Assembly: GCA_021776335.1 (NCBI GenBank)
Contig: JAJFGB010000009.1
Span: 806,001-870,000 of the forward strand
DNA length: 64,000 bases
Source: Hyphococcus sp.
GTDB lineage: Bacteria; Pseudomonadota; Alphaproteobacteria; Caulobacterales; Parvularculaceae
Direction: 5' to 3'
The notes below the pieces were generated by a model that saw only the letters and a program-made list of their open reading frames with translations, did no database searches and was not told the DNA's origin. Both the position numbers and the translations under genes were made by a program. Positions 1 to 9,090 of the stretch are shown here, piece by piece; positions within the stretch are counted from its first letter, which is position 1; the number at the start of each line of letters is the position of its first letter.

Positions 1-477
1 TCGCAAGCCGTTGCTGCAGCCCGTGCGATGACCAGTGAAAGAGATACGCTTATTGTCGTGACGGCTGACCACGGCCACACCATGGTGTTTCAGGGTTATC
101 CGCGAAAAGGAAATGACATATTGGGTCTTGCCAACACCCTTGACGACAATGGCGACAGCATGCCCCGGCATGGCAGGGACGGCAAACCTTACACGACGCT
201 CGGATACGGCAACGGCCCGGGAACTGTTTTCAAGCCAAACGCTGATCTTTCAGAGGGCCGCGCGGCGCCGGATGCGGTGGGTGTTCAAGACAAGAACTAT
301 CGTCAACAGGCTTTGATCCCGACAGGCAGTGAAACCCATGGCGGTCAGGACGTGACAATTTATGCGTCAGGTCCCCGCGCCTATCTGTTTGGCGGTGTGG
401 TTGAGCAAAATTATATTTTCCACGTCATCGACGACGCCCTGGAACTCAGAAAAAGGGCTGAAAAAGCAACACGCTAG
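1..477 (+). CDS. Alkaline phosphatase, C-terminal part (5' end outside window)
   Basis: The reading frame is open from base 1, so the start lies upstream of the window; an internal ATG at 28 is not the true start. The visible ~158 residues contain the Zn-binding TADHGH motif and a downstream ETHGGQDV motif, both typical of the PhoA/alkaline-phosphatase superfamily C-terminal half. These motifs carry the Asp/His and His metal ligands of the two-zinc centre. The enzyme hydrolyses phosphate monoesters and is normally periplasmic or extracellular; the signal peptide would be in the missing part. The gene ends with TAG about 100 bases before the next gene. Confidence 0.88.
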   Translation, partial: SQAVAAARAMTSERDTLIVVTADHGHTMVFQGYPRKGNDILGLANTLDDNGDSMPRHGRDGKPYTTLGYGNGPGTVFKPNADLSEGRAAPDAVGVQDKNYRQQALIPTGSETHGGQDVTIYASGPRAYLFGGVVEQNYIFHVIDDALELRKRAEKATR

Positions 478-576
478 GAGCAGATTCGACCACACGGCCA
501 TCGTTTTTAGGACATTTCAGTCTTTATTTACTGGCCTACGCCATACCTTAACTAAGGGAACGGCGGTGCGGGGCGT

Positions 577-1152
577 ATGAGTATTTCCAAGCTTGTTACT
601 AGTCGGTTGCGTGATTCCAGCACCTATATATTGGCATTTGGCGTTGGCACGCTGATCAACTTCTATGGGCAATTCCTGGTGCCAGTCTTTCGCGGAGACG
701 CAAACCCGCTCGATACGGTCATTGGACAATTTGAAAAGACCCCCCTTCTTTTCATTACGTCCGTCGTGATTGCCTATTTGTTTCCAATTTTTGTTGGGGT
801 TTTTTCCTCCGTGCGCGCGCAACACACGCTTCGAGACGCCGTCAGCAAGGCTGAATTTCCAGATAAAAAACCGGATCCGGTTTTTCGTACGGCAACGGAC
901 GTCCATGGCAGCATCGTTTCAGCCGGCGCCAGCACGGAAGCGTTCTTAAACGCACATGATTTTGCAACGGCCGCTGATGTGGTCGGCGCCGAGGCATGGC
1001 GCCGAATTCTCGACGCCAGCCAGCGCGGCGAGGCTTCGCAGTCAGCTGTCCAGATATTTGTCAAAGCCTGCAACGAAAAGTTTCTGGTCTCCCACGCGCC
1101 CGCCGATGATGGCGGCGTCAATCTTTATCTCACGCGAACGGCGGAGACATAA
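577..1152 (+). CDS. Membrane protein with two N-terminal helices and a PAS-like C-terminal domain
   Basis: The 191-residue product has two hydrophobic segments (about residues 15-40 and 53-76) and then a soluble domain of about 90 residues. That domain resembles the PAS-like N-terminus of the hybrid kinase encoded 16 bases downstream: both start with a Phe-Pro-x(4)-Pro-x-Pro-Val pattern followed by a VHG/SDG turn and an aromatic-rich end. No kinase or output domain is present. A reasonable inference is that it is a membrane partner or input subunit for the downstream kinase, perhaps derived from a split sensor. GGGGCGT precedes the ATG. The specific ligand is unknown. Confidence 0.65.
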   Translation: MSISKLVTSRLRDSSTYILAFGVGTLINFYGQFLVPVFRGDANPLDTVIGQFEKTPLLFITSVVIAYLFPIFVGVFSSVRAQHTLRDAVSKAEFPDKKPDPVFRTATDVHGSIVSAGASTEAFLNAHDFATAADVVGAEAWRRILDASQRGEASQSAVQIFVKACNEKFLVSHAPADDGGVNLYLTRTAET

Positions 1153-1168
1153 ATTCTAAGGCGATACC

Positions 1169-3166
1169 ATGAGCGTACAGAATAGTAGCTTTGATCTTGA
1201 GCAAACCGTTGAAAGCCTGTCGCGCTTTCCGGAAGAAAACCCCAATCCTGTCTTGCGTGTTTCATCGGATGGAATGCTGTTATACGCCAACACCGCATCA
1301 CGTGCGCTGCTTGATTTTTGGAAGATCGACACGCAGGAAAAACTGCCCGGTCACCTCGCCGCGCAAATCAGCAGTATTTTTGCACAAGAAAAACCGAAAA
1401 TTATCGAGGAAGAAATTGGCGAGTTGTTTTTTACGCTGAATTTCACGCCTGTTCCCGCGGCCGGATATCTAAATGTCTATGGCGCGGACATAACAGAAAC
1501 ACGAGAAATGCGGGACGCACGCGACAGCGCCGAAAAAGCTGACCGCACAAAGTCTGAGTTTCTCGCCAATATGAGTCATGAAATTCGCACGCCCATGAAT
1601 GGAATTATGGGCATGGCCGAACTTCTTTGCCGAACCAATCTCGACAATAAACAAAGAATGTTCGCCGACGTCATCAGCAAATCAAGCTCTGCTCTCTTGA
1701 CGATCATCAATGACATTCTGGATTTTTCGAAGCTTGATGCCGGCAAACTGCTATTGAGCCCGGCGCCGTTTTCTCTTGCCGATGCGATCGAGGATGTCGC
1801 TACGCTGCTTTCATCGAACATCGCAGATAGCGAACTTGAGTTGATCGTCCGGATAGATCCGGCGCTGCCGAAAATGTTCGTCGGCGATATCGGCCGCATC
1901 CGGCAAATCGCTACGAACATTATCGGCAATGCGATAAAGTTCACAGAGCACGGTTACGTTCTTGTGGATGTGACGGGTGAAGCCGCCGGCGCCGACAACT
2001 ACAGACTGCAGTTTCGTGTTCTCGACACAGGCATTGGCATTCCAAAAGAAGACCTAGGCAGAATTTTCGAAAAATTCTCACAGGTAGACGGCTCCGCGAC
2101 GCGCGTGCACGAGGGCACAGGGCTTGGTTTGGCGATCTCAACCTCATTGATAAAGCTGATGGGCGGCAAGATTGCAGTTGAAAGTGAAGTTGGCAAAGGC
2201 AGCGCCTTCACATACGACATTGAGCTGCCTGCGCATGCGGAAGAAGCGCCGCAAAAACGAGTTCCCGTAGACGTTTCCGGCGCACGCATATTAATTGTCG
2301 ATGACAATCACGTAAACCTGTCGATTCTGAATGAATTGTTGGAAGCGTGGCAGTTCCAAAGCACTTCCTGCGCTTCCGGCGCCGACGCGCTCAATTTGTT
2401 GCATTCGTCCGTGCAATTGAAAGCCAAACCGGATCTTGTGATTCTCGATTATCAGATGCCCAATATGAGTGGCGGTGATGTTGTTCAGGTGATGCGCGAT
2501 AATCATGCATTGAACGATATTCCTGTCATTATCCTGTCCTCGGTCGATACGGTGGAACATCAAGAGCAACTTGCTCAACTGACTGTTCAGGGCCACTTAA
2601 CAAAACCTGCGCGTTCGTCGCTTCTTTTGGAAACGATCATCAGCGTTCTTCAGGTGGCTGAAAAATCTATCCCGAAACCGCCGTCACAACCTTTGAAGGT
2701 CGATCCGCCGAAAGAGCCAACCCGATTAAGGCTGCCGACAATAACGACGCCAATTCAAAGTGGGGGCGCTGCGGATGTTGATATCCTTATCGCCGAGGAC
2801 AATGAGGTCAATCAGTTCGTTTATGAGCAGTCCGTTGGCGAGCTTGATTATACCTACAAAATCGCAAATGACGGCAAGGAAGCAGTTGCTTTTTTCCAGG
2901 CTCATCGCCCCAGAATAATTTTGATGGATATTTCGATGCCGGAAATGAACGGTCTTGAAGCGACAAAAATGATCCGGGATATGGAAGCACAGAGCGGGTC
3001 GCACACGCCGATCATAGCGGTGACAGCACACGCACTTACAGGTGATATGGAAAAATGCCTGGACGCAGGAATGGATGACTATTTATCCAAACCACTTTCG
3101 CCAGACCGGCTTGTTGAAAAAATCAGTGAATGGCTGACCAAAGCTGACCAACGCAAACGCGCCTAG
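1169..3166 (+). CDS. Hybrid sensor histidine kinase with PAS and two receiver domains
   Basis: A 665-residue cytosolic hybrid kinase with no membrane segment. Domains in order: PAS-like (about 15-110); HisKA with FLANMSHEIRTP and phospho-acceptor His137; HATPase_c with an intact N-box (Asn249/Asn254), DTGIGIP and GTGLGLAIS; REC1 (about 373-495, Asp427 in LDYQMP); REC2 (about 537-660, Asp587 in MDISMP, with a conserved KP). There is no HPt domain, so phosphotransfer would need a separate partner. The upstream membrane PAS-like gene is 16 bases away and probably co-transcribed. The stop codon overlaps that of the convergent ilvE by about 4 bases. Signal and target are unknown. Confidence 0.95.
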   Translation: MSVQNSSFDLEQTVESLSRFPEENPNPVLRVSSDGMLLYANTASRALLDFWKIDTQEKLPGHLAAQISSIFAQEKPKIIEEEIGELFFTLNFTPVPAAGYLNVYGADITETREMRDARDSAEKADRTKSEFLANMSHEIRTPMNGIMGMAELLCRTNLDNKQRMFADVISKSSSALLTIINDILDFSKLDAGKLLLSPAPFSLADAIEDVATLLSSNIADSELELIVRIDPALPKMFVGDIGRIRQIATNIIGNAIKFTEHGYVLVDVTGEAAGADNYRLQFRVLDTGIGIPKEDLGRIFEKFSQVDGSATRVHEGTGLGLAISTSLIKLMGGKIAVESEVGKGSAFTYDIELPAHAEEAPQKRVPVDVSGARILIVDDNHVNLSILNELLEAWQFQSTSCASGADALNLLHSSVQLKAKPDLVILDYQMPNMSGGDVVQVMRDNHALNDIPVIILSSVDTVEHQEQLAQLTVQGHLTKPARSSLLLETIISVLQVAEKSIPKPPSQPLKVDPPKEPTRLRLPTITTPIQSGGAADVDILIAEDNEVNQFVYEQSVGELDYTYKIANDGKEAVAFFQAHRPRIILMDISMPEMNGLEATKMIRDMEAQSGSHTPIIAVTAHALTGDMEKCLDAGMDDYLSKPLSPDRLVEKISEWLTKADQRKRA

Positions 3167-4086
3167 GCGACCGGATCAAGCCATCCCCATTCATCTTCTG
3201 TTTCTCCAGTAAACAGACCAAAGAACATTTCCTGCAGTTTGCTCGTAATGGGTCGGTCGCCGTTTCCAACCGAAAGCCTATCCACGGATCGCACTGGCGT
3301 GACTTCCGCCGCTGTCCCGGTCAGGAAAATTTCATCCGCCCCGTAAAGCAACTCACGTGGTATCGCCTGTTCAACGACTTCAAACCCTGCTTTGCGCGCC
3401 AGGACGCTAACCGTATCGCGCGTTATGCCGGCAAGGATTGATGACGCTGTTGGCGGGGTGATGATGCGGCCTTTGTGAACGACGAAGAGATTTTCACCGG
3501 CGCCCTCGCTGACTGTTCCGTCATGGGCAAGGCCAATGCCTTCGGCAAAGCCGTTTTCTTTGGCTTCCATTGAAATGAGGCGGCTGGAAAGGTAGTTGCC
3601 GCCCGCTTTAACGCCAGCAGGTACCGTTCCCGGTGCAAATCGGCGCCAGCTTGAGACCGCGACATCAATTCCATCGCTCTTGCCGTCTTCGCCGAGAAAG
3701 TTGTCCCAGGGAAAGGCGGCAACGGCGATGTCCGATGGAGCATTCGGCGAGGCCGGTCCCATTTCTCCATAGCCAAGATAGGCGACGGGCCGGATGTAAG
3801 CCGCCTCAAGATCGTTTTTGCGTACAACATCGCGGCAGACCTGCATCAAGGTTTCAACGGAGTAATCGATCTTGATGCGATAGACCCGCGCCGAAAAATG
3901 CAGGCGCTCGATATGTTCCTGATTGCGAAAGACGCAAACACCCTTATGCGCCGTATTATAGGCGCGCATGCCCTCAAACACGCTTGTGCCATAGTGCACT
4001 GCGTGGGTCAGAATGTGCGTTGTTGCATCCGCCCAGGGGATCATTTCCCCATTGCGCCAGATGAGCTTCACTTCCTGAATCGGCAT
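3163..4086 (-). CDS. ilvE: Branched-chain amino acid aminotransferase
   Basis: A 307-residue fold-type IV PLP aminotransferase. It shows the N-terminal HAVHYGTSVFEG motif, the PLP-lysine region GVKAGGNYLSSRL, and the EGAGENLFVV and FLTGTAAEVTPV motifs of IlvE. It transfers amino groups between glutamate and the keto acids of Leu, Ile and Val. Length matches the family. AAGGA lies 8-9 bases upstream of the ATG, and a 7-bp inverted repeat sits immediately upstream of that (separate entry). It is monocistronic here, convergent with the hybrid kinase gene and divergent from mazG. Confidence 0.95.
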   Translation of the reverse strand: MPIQEVKLIWRNGEMIPWADATTHILTHAVHYGTSVFEGMRAYNTAHKGVCVFRNQEHIERLHFSARVYRIKIDYSVETLMQVCRDVVRKNDLEAAYIRPVAYLGYGEMGPASPNAPSDIAVAAFPWDNFLGEDGKSDGIDVAVSSWRRFAPGTVPAGVKAGGNYLSSRLISMEAKENGFAEGIGLAHDGTVSEGAGENLFVVHKGRIITPPTASSILAGITRDTVSVLARKAGFEVVEQAIPRELLYGADEIFLTGTAAEVTPVRSVDRLSVGNGDRPITSKLQEMFFGLFTGETEDEWGWLDPVA

Positions 4087-4103
4087 AGTTCGAATTCCTT
4101 GTC

Positions 4104-4120
4104 TTCACGGTCTCCGTGAA
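4104..4120 (-). promoter_or_regulatory. Inverted repeat in the ilvE leader
   Basis: TTCACGG, a 3-base loop, then CCGTGAA form a perfect 7-bp inverted repeat 18-34 bases upstream of the ilvE ATG and just upstream of its Shine-Dalgarno AAGGA. It could be an operator or a small hairpin affecting translation. Function is inferred from position only. Confidence 0.4.
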
Positions 4121-4295
4121 TGGCTGACGATCTTTGAAAATGCAAGCGCTGCGGTCATCCGCCCGCATGACGCCGGAAAGCTGAAAATACCAATGAAACG
4201 CCCGCATTGCAGATTTTTACGTTCCGCGCCTGCTGGTCTTTGATCAAATGTCCCCCTATTCATTTTTCGTTGGCAGAAATCACCGGAACGGAAAT

Positions 4296-5129
4296 ATGTC
4301 TGAGAATAATTCTGACCGCCCCAGCGCGGGGGCGGAGAAAATCGATGCTCTTCTTCAAGTGATGGCGAACCTTCGCGACCCGGAAAGCGGCTGCCCTTGG
4401 GATCTGGAGCAGGATTTCCAGTCAATCGCTTCCTATACGGTAGAGGAAGCCTATGAGGTCGCCGACGCGATTGAGCGCCGGGATATGCTGGCGCTCAAGG
4501 ACGAACTTGGCGATCTGTTGTTCCAGACCGTATTTCACGCCCAGATCGCACAGGAAGCTGGTCTGTTCGGCTTTGGCGATGTCGCCGACGCCATCACAGA
4601 TAAAATGATCCGGCGTCATCCCCATGTGTTCGCCGATGCGGATTTTCGCAATGCAGAAGAGCAGACCAACGCCTGGGAAACGCAAAAAGCAGAAGAGCGC
4701 GCCAAAAAAGGCGAGGACAGTCTGTTGGCGGATGTTCCCCTCGGGCTGCCAGGGCTGACCCGCGCGGTGAAGCTGCAAAAACGCGCCGGACGTGTCGGAT
4801 TCGACTGGGCGAATGCGCAAGATGTCCTCGACAAAATTGCGGAAGAAACAACCGAGCTGAAAGACGCCATGCATGGCGGCGATCAAAAAGACATTCAAGA
4901 GGAGTTCGGCGATCTGCTTTTCGTTCTGGCAAACCTTTCACGTCACCTCAATGTGGATCCGGAAGCGGCGATCAGGCAGGCCAATGAAAAATTCATGCGT
5001 CGCTTCGGCCATATTGAAAAAACCCTGAAATCCGCTGGCCGCACAGCGGAGGAAGCCAGCCTTGCTGAAATGGAAGAGATCTGGATCGACGCCAAAAACC
5101 TTGAAAAATCCGGGCGCGAGAAAAGCTGA
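4296..5129 (+). CDS. mazG: Nucleoside triphosphate pyrophosphohydrolase MazG
   Basis: MazG hydrolyses NTPs and dNTPs to the monophosphate and PPi. Two MazG domains are visible: the first with EEAYEVADAI and DELGDLLFQ, the second with EETTELKDA and EEFGDLLFVL. These supply the paired EExxE/ExxD Mg-binding helices. The reading frame opens at 4248, but the ATG at 4296 is preferred because GGAACGGAAAT precedes it and homology starts just after. That gives 277 residues, near the family length. It is transcribed divergently from ilvE; about 310 bases separate it from cysK. Confidence 0.93.
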   Translation: MSENNSDRPSAGAEKIDALLQVMANLRDPESGCPWDLEQDFQSIASYTVEEAYEVADAIERRDMLALKDELGDLLFQTVFHAQIAQEAGLFGFGDVADAITDKMIRRHPHVFADADFRNAEEQTNAWETQKAEERAKKGEDSLLADVPLGLPGLTRAVKLQKRAGRVGFDWANAQDVLDKIAEETTELKDAMHGGDQKDIQEEFGDLLFVLANLSRHLNVDPEAAIRQANEKFMRRFGHIEKTLKSAGRTAEEASLAEMEEIWIDAKNLEKSGREKS

Positions 5130-5438
5130 GGCGTTTGTTGGCCCTCATCGAGGGCGGTGACATCACGTGACAGCATCTCGTCTGCGGGCCACCCACCTGC
5201 TGGAAACCGATTACCTTGCCTGCACGGTTGATTAGAAATTGTGCATCGTGATCGTGCCCTGATGCTGGCATCATCGACATCAGCGCCAATATGATATCCG
5301 CCAACGCCGCCTCATGTGATTGTGACCTCTTATGGCCGCCAATTCGGTTACGGATGGGGCGTCGGCTGAACACTGCTAACGACGTCTGCCTGAACAGCAT
5401 AATTACCAAAAGTCTTTTCGAGAGCCCGGAGAAATAGG
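5130..5438. other. Intergenic region between mazG and cysK
   Basis: About 309 bases with no convincing gene. An open minus-strand frame reads through it into mazG and has no recognisable family; its segment around 5170-5350 looks faintly protein-like. No terminator with a U-tract was seen. The last 20 bases carry the cysK ribosome binding site (GGAGAAATAGG). Confidence 0.5.
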
Positions 5439-6440
5439 ATGGAATTCAGTGACAATGTTCTCGATCGGATCGGCAACACGCCGCTGATCAAACTAAAACG
5501 GGCGTCTGAGGAGACCGGCTGCGCAATTTTGGGAAAGGCGGAATTTCTCAACCCCGGCCAGTCTGTCAAGGATCGCGCTGCATTGGGCATCATTCGCGAC
5601 GCGGAAGCGTCTGGCGCGCTGCGCCCCGGCGGGACAGTCGTCGAGGGCACGGCAGGCAACACTGGTATTGGTCTTGCGATGGTTGGCGCGGTCTTGGGAT
5701 ACAAAACCAAGATCGTCATGCCCCGGACCCAGAGTCAGGAAAAAAAAGACGCCATTCGGCTCTATGGCGCCGAGCTCGTTGAAGTTGATGCAGTCCCCTA
5801 TTCCAACCCCGACAACTACGTTCACTATTCTCGCCGGCTTGCTGAAGAGCTCGCTAAAACCCTCCCGAACGGCGCCCTTTGGGCCAATCAATTCGACAAT
5901 ACCGCCAACAGAGATATTCACACCCGCACGACAGGCCCGGAAATCTGGGACCAAACAGAGGGCCGTGTCGATGCCTTCACCTGCGCCGTGGGATCTGGCG
6001 GCACCATCGGCGGCGTCACTCTGGCGCTTAAAGAGCGCAACAAAGACATCAAATGCGCTGTCAGCGATCCCATGGGGTCAAAGATCTTCAGCTGGGTTAA
6101 ATCTGGTGTGTTTGAGACGACCGGCGGATCGATCACTGAGGGAATTGGTCAGGGTCGCGAGACCGCCAATCTCGAAGGCGTGCCGCTCGACGATGCTTTC
6201 CAGATCGCCGACCCGGAAATGCTGGATGTCATTTATAATCTGGTGATGGAAGAAGGTCTTTGCCTTGGCGGATCCTCAGGCATTAATATTGCCGGCGCTG
6301 TTCGGCTCGCAAAAGAGCTCGGTCCCGGCCATACCATCGTGACCATGTTGTGTGATTACGGTAATCGCTATACGGCGAAAATTTTCAACCCGGAATTCCT
6401 GCGTTCCAAGGATTTGCCGGTTCCACCCTGGATGATGTGA
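5439..6440 (+). CDS. cysK: Cysteine synthase A (O-acetylserine sulfhydrylase)
   Basis: A 333-residue fold-type II PLP enzyme making cysteine from O-acetylserine and sulfide. The N-terminal IGNTPLIKL motif, the PLP lysine in GQSVKDRAA, the substrate loop EGTAGNTGIG, and the C-terminal GGSSGIN phosphate-binding loop are all intact. GGAGAAATAGG stands before the ATG. The next gene (sulfurtransferase) starts one base after the stop, so the two are almost certainly co-transcribed. Together with metC and the SulP transporter this forms a sulfur amino-acid block. The rather long C-terminus is shared with CysK2-like variants, so exact substrate preference is uncertain. Confidence 0.92.
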   Translation: MEFSDNVLDRIGNTPLIKLKRASEETGCAILGKAEFLNPGQSVKDRAALGIIRDAEASGALRPGGTVVEGTAGNTGIGLAMVGAVLGYKTKIVMPRTQSQEKKDAIRLYGAELVEVDAVPYSNPDNYVHYSRRLAEELAKTLPNGALWANQFDNTANRDIHTRTTGPEIWDQTEGRVDAFTCAVGSGGTIGGVTLALKERNKDIKCAVSDPMGSKIFSWVKSGVFETTGGSITEGIGQGRETANLEGVPLDDAFQIADPEMLDVIYNLVMEEGLCLGGSSGINIAGAVRLAKELGPGHTIVTMLCDYGNRYTAKIFNPEFLRSKDLPVPPWMM

Positions 6441-6441
6441 T

Positions 6442-7314
6442 ATGACATCTTTTGATCCGCTCGTTTCCACTGATTGGTTGGCGGATCATCTTGGCGCGCC
6501 TGATCTTAAGGTGATTGACGGTTCGTGGCGCATGCCCGGCGATGGCAGCGCCATCGATCACTACAACAGTGAGCACATTGCGAGCGCCGTTTTCTTTGAC
6601 CTTGATGTAATCGCCGACACACAAAGCGGCCTTCCCCATATGCTGCCGCCCCGGCGATGTTTTGAGCAAGCAATCGGCACCATGGGCATTACGCAATCCG
6701 ATCATGTAATCGTCTATGATGAAAAGGGTATTTTCTCGGCGGCGCGGGTCTGGTGGACGTTTCGCGCCATGGGCCATCAACGCGTCGCGGTGCTTGATGG
6801 CGGCCTGCCGAAATGGCTGACGGAAAGCCGCCAGGTGACAGCCGATCAGTCGGCAATCTCTCCTGCAGCGTATAAGGCGTCGCCATGTCCCGCCGACTGG
6901 CGGCAATCGGCAGACGATATCCGTGTAGCGCTTGCCGGCGCGCATAGTACGGTGATCGACGCCCGCCCCGCGCCGCGTTTTGCCGGTGAAGCGCCAGAGC
7001 CCCGTGCTGGCCTCCGGTCGGGCCATATGCCCGGCGCCGTCAATATTCCTTTTCCGGCGATGATTGCGGAAGATGGAACCTTGCGTTCCAGTCGCGAACT
7101 ACGACACATATTCGCCGCTGTCGGCGTTGATTTATCGCAGCCGATCATCACAAGTTGTGGATCAGGTGTGACGGCCGCAATATTGTCGCTCGCACTTGAG
7201 GTGAGCGGCATCCGCCCACACGGACTTTATGACGGGTCCTGGGCTGAATGGGGAGATGAAGGCAATGACGACGCAGCATTCCCGGTTGAAAGCGGAAGCG
7301 GGAGCCCGGGCTGA
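6442..7314 (+). CDS. sseA: 3-mercaptopyruvate / thiosulfate sulfurtransferase
   Basis: Two rhodanese domains in 290 residues. The N-terminal inactive domain has VIDGSWRMP, and HIASAVFFDLD. The C-terminal catalytic domain has IDARPAPRF, GHMPGAVNIPF and the active-site loop SCGSGVTAAI, whose CGSGVTA form is characteristic of mercaptopyruvate sulfurtransferases rather than thiosulfate enzymes. It transfers sulfane sulfur from 3-mercaptopyruvate to acceptors. It starts one base after the cysK stop and overlaps the start of the downstream acetyltransferase by about 50 bases. Confidence 0.92.
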   Translation: MTSFDPLVSTDWLADHLGAPDLKVIDGSWRMPGDGSAIDHYNSEHIASAVFFDLDVIADTQSGLPHMLPPRRCFEQAIGTMGITQSDHVIVYDEKGIFSAARVWWTFRAMGHQRVAVLDGGLPKWLTESRQVTADQSAISPAAYKASPCPADWRQSADDIRVALAGAHSTVIDARPAPRFAGEAPEPRAGLRSGHMPGAVNIPFPAMIAEDGTLRSSRELRHIFAAVGVDLSQPIITSCGSGVTAAILSLALEVSGIRPHGLYDGSWAEWGDEGNDDAAFPVESGSGSPG

Positions 7315-7837
7315 CGTAACGATTACCTATCTTGAGCAGACCGAGCGCCCCATCTTGCCGCAACCGGCAAAACCGCCGCGTCGCAAGATAGCGTTGCTGC
7401 GTGCGGAACAAGCGCCGGTACATTTCTACCGTTATCTCTATCGCCTGGTTGGCGACCCTTACCATTGGGTCAGCAGGCGACGTATGGATGATGCGCAGAT
7501 TGCAGCGATCATCCATCATCCGGAAGTCTTTTTGTATGTTCTTTATGTCGACGGCGCCCCTGCCGGGATGGCAGAAATTGATGAGCGCAATCCCGAGGCG
7601 TCAGAGCTAAAGTTCTTCGGCCTGGCGCCTGATTTTACCGGGGGCGGGTTTGGTCGATATTTCATGACCAATATTCTCGATCTGGCGTGGTCTCACGCCC
7701 CCAAAAAACTGCGCCTCGAGACCTGCACGCTTGATCACCCGGCGGCGCTGCCGCTCTACCAAAAAGTAGGGTTTAAGGTTTTCGGGCGTCGCCAGGGCGT
7801 TGTCGAACTGATGGATCAGCCGCCAACACCGTGCTGA
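7265..7837 (+). CDS. GNAT family N-acetyltransferase
   Basis: About 190 residues with a GNAT fold: the LKFFGLAPDFTGGGFGRYFM stretch is motif A (acetyl-CoA pyrophosphate loop) and YQKVGFKVFGRR is motif B near the C-terminus. The substrate is not known. The frame is open from 7229, inside sseA; the ATG at 7265 is chosen for the preceding GAAGG, with ATG 7256 as an alternative. Either start overlaps the end of sseA, implying translational coupling with the cysK-sseA operon. Confidence 0.82.
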   Translation: MTTQHSRLKAEAGARADVTITYLEQTERPILPQPAKPPRRKIALLRAEQAPVHFYRYLYRLVGDPYHWVSRRRMDDAQIAAIIHHPEVFLYVLYVDGAPAGMAEIDERNPEASELKFFGLAPDFTGGGFGRYFMTNILDLAWSHAPKKLRLETCTLDHPAALPLYQKVGFKVFGRRQGVVELMDQPPTPC

Positions 7838-7907
7838 CAGACCTTAAAAGCGATCTCAATTTGGGCTACGATCCTGCCTAAGAAAATCAAGCGCTCCGGA
7901 CCGATAT

Positions 7908-9071
7908 ATGAAAGACAACACAAAACTCGTTGCCGCCGGCAGGCCCCATAAGCGGCCTGCCCATCCGGTCAACATGCCGGTTGAACGCGCCTCAACGATG
8001 CTGTTCCCGACTTATGACGATTATCTGGAGGGCGCCAAAAATATCACCTATGGGCGACTGGGCGTCTCCACCCATCGGGCGTTTGAAGAAGCGGTGACGG
8101 CCCTTGAAGGCGGTTATGAAACGCGGCTGGCGCCGTCCGGGCTTCAGGCGTGTACGGCGGCAATCCTCGCTTTTGTCTCTGCGGGCGATCATGTGCTGAT
8201 GACGGATTCCGCCTATGATCCCACGCGTAAATTTTGTGACCGGTTTTTAAAAAGATTTGGCGTCGAAACGACGTTTTATGATCCGTTGGCGACAAAACAG
8301 GAAATTGCTGCGCTGATGCGTCCGGTGACAAAAGTGATTTTCGCGGAGTCGCCGGGCTCCCTCACCTTCGAAGTGCAGGATTTGCCGGCGCTCGCGGAAG
8401 CGGCGCATGAGGGCGGCGCCAAGCTGATTGTTGATAATACCTGGAGTGGCGGATATTTCTGTAAACCCATCGGGCTTGGCGCCGATGTCAGCCTGCAGGC
8501 GGCGACGAAATATCTCGTGGGTCATGCGGATTGCCTTGTCGGTACGATTACCTCCGTGGACGAACAAACTGCATCGAAAATATATTACTCACTGCTTCAG
8601 ATCGGATCGAATGTTTCCGCTGATGACGCCTATCTCGCATTGCGCGGCATGCGCACGCTGTCGACGCGTCTTGAGCGCCATGAACGAAACGCCCTTGACC
8701 TCGCCAAATGGCTGGGCAAACGCACCGAGGTCGAGAGGGTCATTCACCCTGCCCTGAAATCCTGCCCCGGACATGCACATTGGAAGCGCGATTTTACCGG
8801 CTCGTCCGGCCTGTTCAGCGTCGTTCTGAAGCCGGTTCCCCTTCCCGCGATCAAGACTTTCTTCAACGCGTTCACGCTCTTTGGTATCGGTTTTTCCTGG
8901 GGCGGCTTTGAAAGCCTCGCGGTTCACGCTCACCCGGAAAAAGATCGCAGTGCAACCTCATGGATCGAAGAAGGACCTGTGGTCAGGTTTCATGCAGGGC
9001 TTGAGGATATTGATGATATGAAGATCGACCTGGAGCGCGCTTTTAATGCGATGGCTGGCGCGCTGAAATAA
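7908..9071 (+). CDS. metC: Cystathionine beta-lyase
   Basis: A 387-residue Cys/Met-metabolism PLP enzyme. It shows the N-terminal TYGRLGVSTHRAFEEA motif, the APSGLQA loop, SPGSLTFE, DNTWSGGYF (PLP-Asp) and the Schiff-base lysine in AATKYLVGHAD. The family eliminates cystathionine to homocysteine, ammonia and pyruvate; the WGGFESL C-terminal motif fits MetC. Seventy bases separate it from the GNAT gene and no SAM riboswitch-like fold was recognised there. The small PEGA lipoprotein follows 19 bases downstream. Confidence 0.92.
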   Translation: MKDNTKLVAAGRPHKRPAHPVNMPVERASTMLFPTYDDYLEGAKNITYGRLGVSTHRAFEEAVTALEGGYETRLAPSGLQACTAAILAFVSAGDHVLMTDSAYDPTRKFCDRFLKRFGVETTFYDPLATKQEIAALMRPVTKVIFAESPGSLTFEVQDLPALAEAAHEGGAKLIVDNTWSGGYFCKPIGLGADVSLQAATKYLVGHADCLVGTITSVDEQTASKIYYSLLQIGSNVSADDAYLALRGMRTLSTRLERHERNALDLAKWLGKRTEVERVIHPALKSCPGHAHWKRDFTGSSGLFSVVLKPVPLPAIKTFFNAFTLFGIGFSWGGFESLAVHAHPEKDRSATSWIEEGPVVRFHAGLEDIDDMKIDLERAFNAMAGALK

Positions 9072-9090
9072 CTGTATACGGAGATTAGTG

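Noticed and set aside
7838-7907. Possible SAM riboswitch before metC
   Set aside because: Only 70 bases are available and no conserved SAM-I or SAM-II core is visible.
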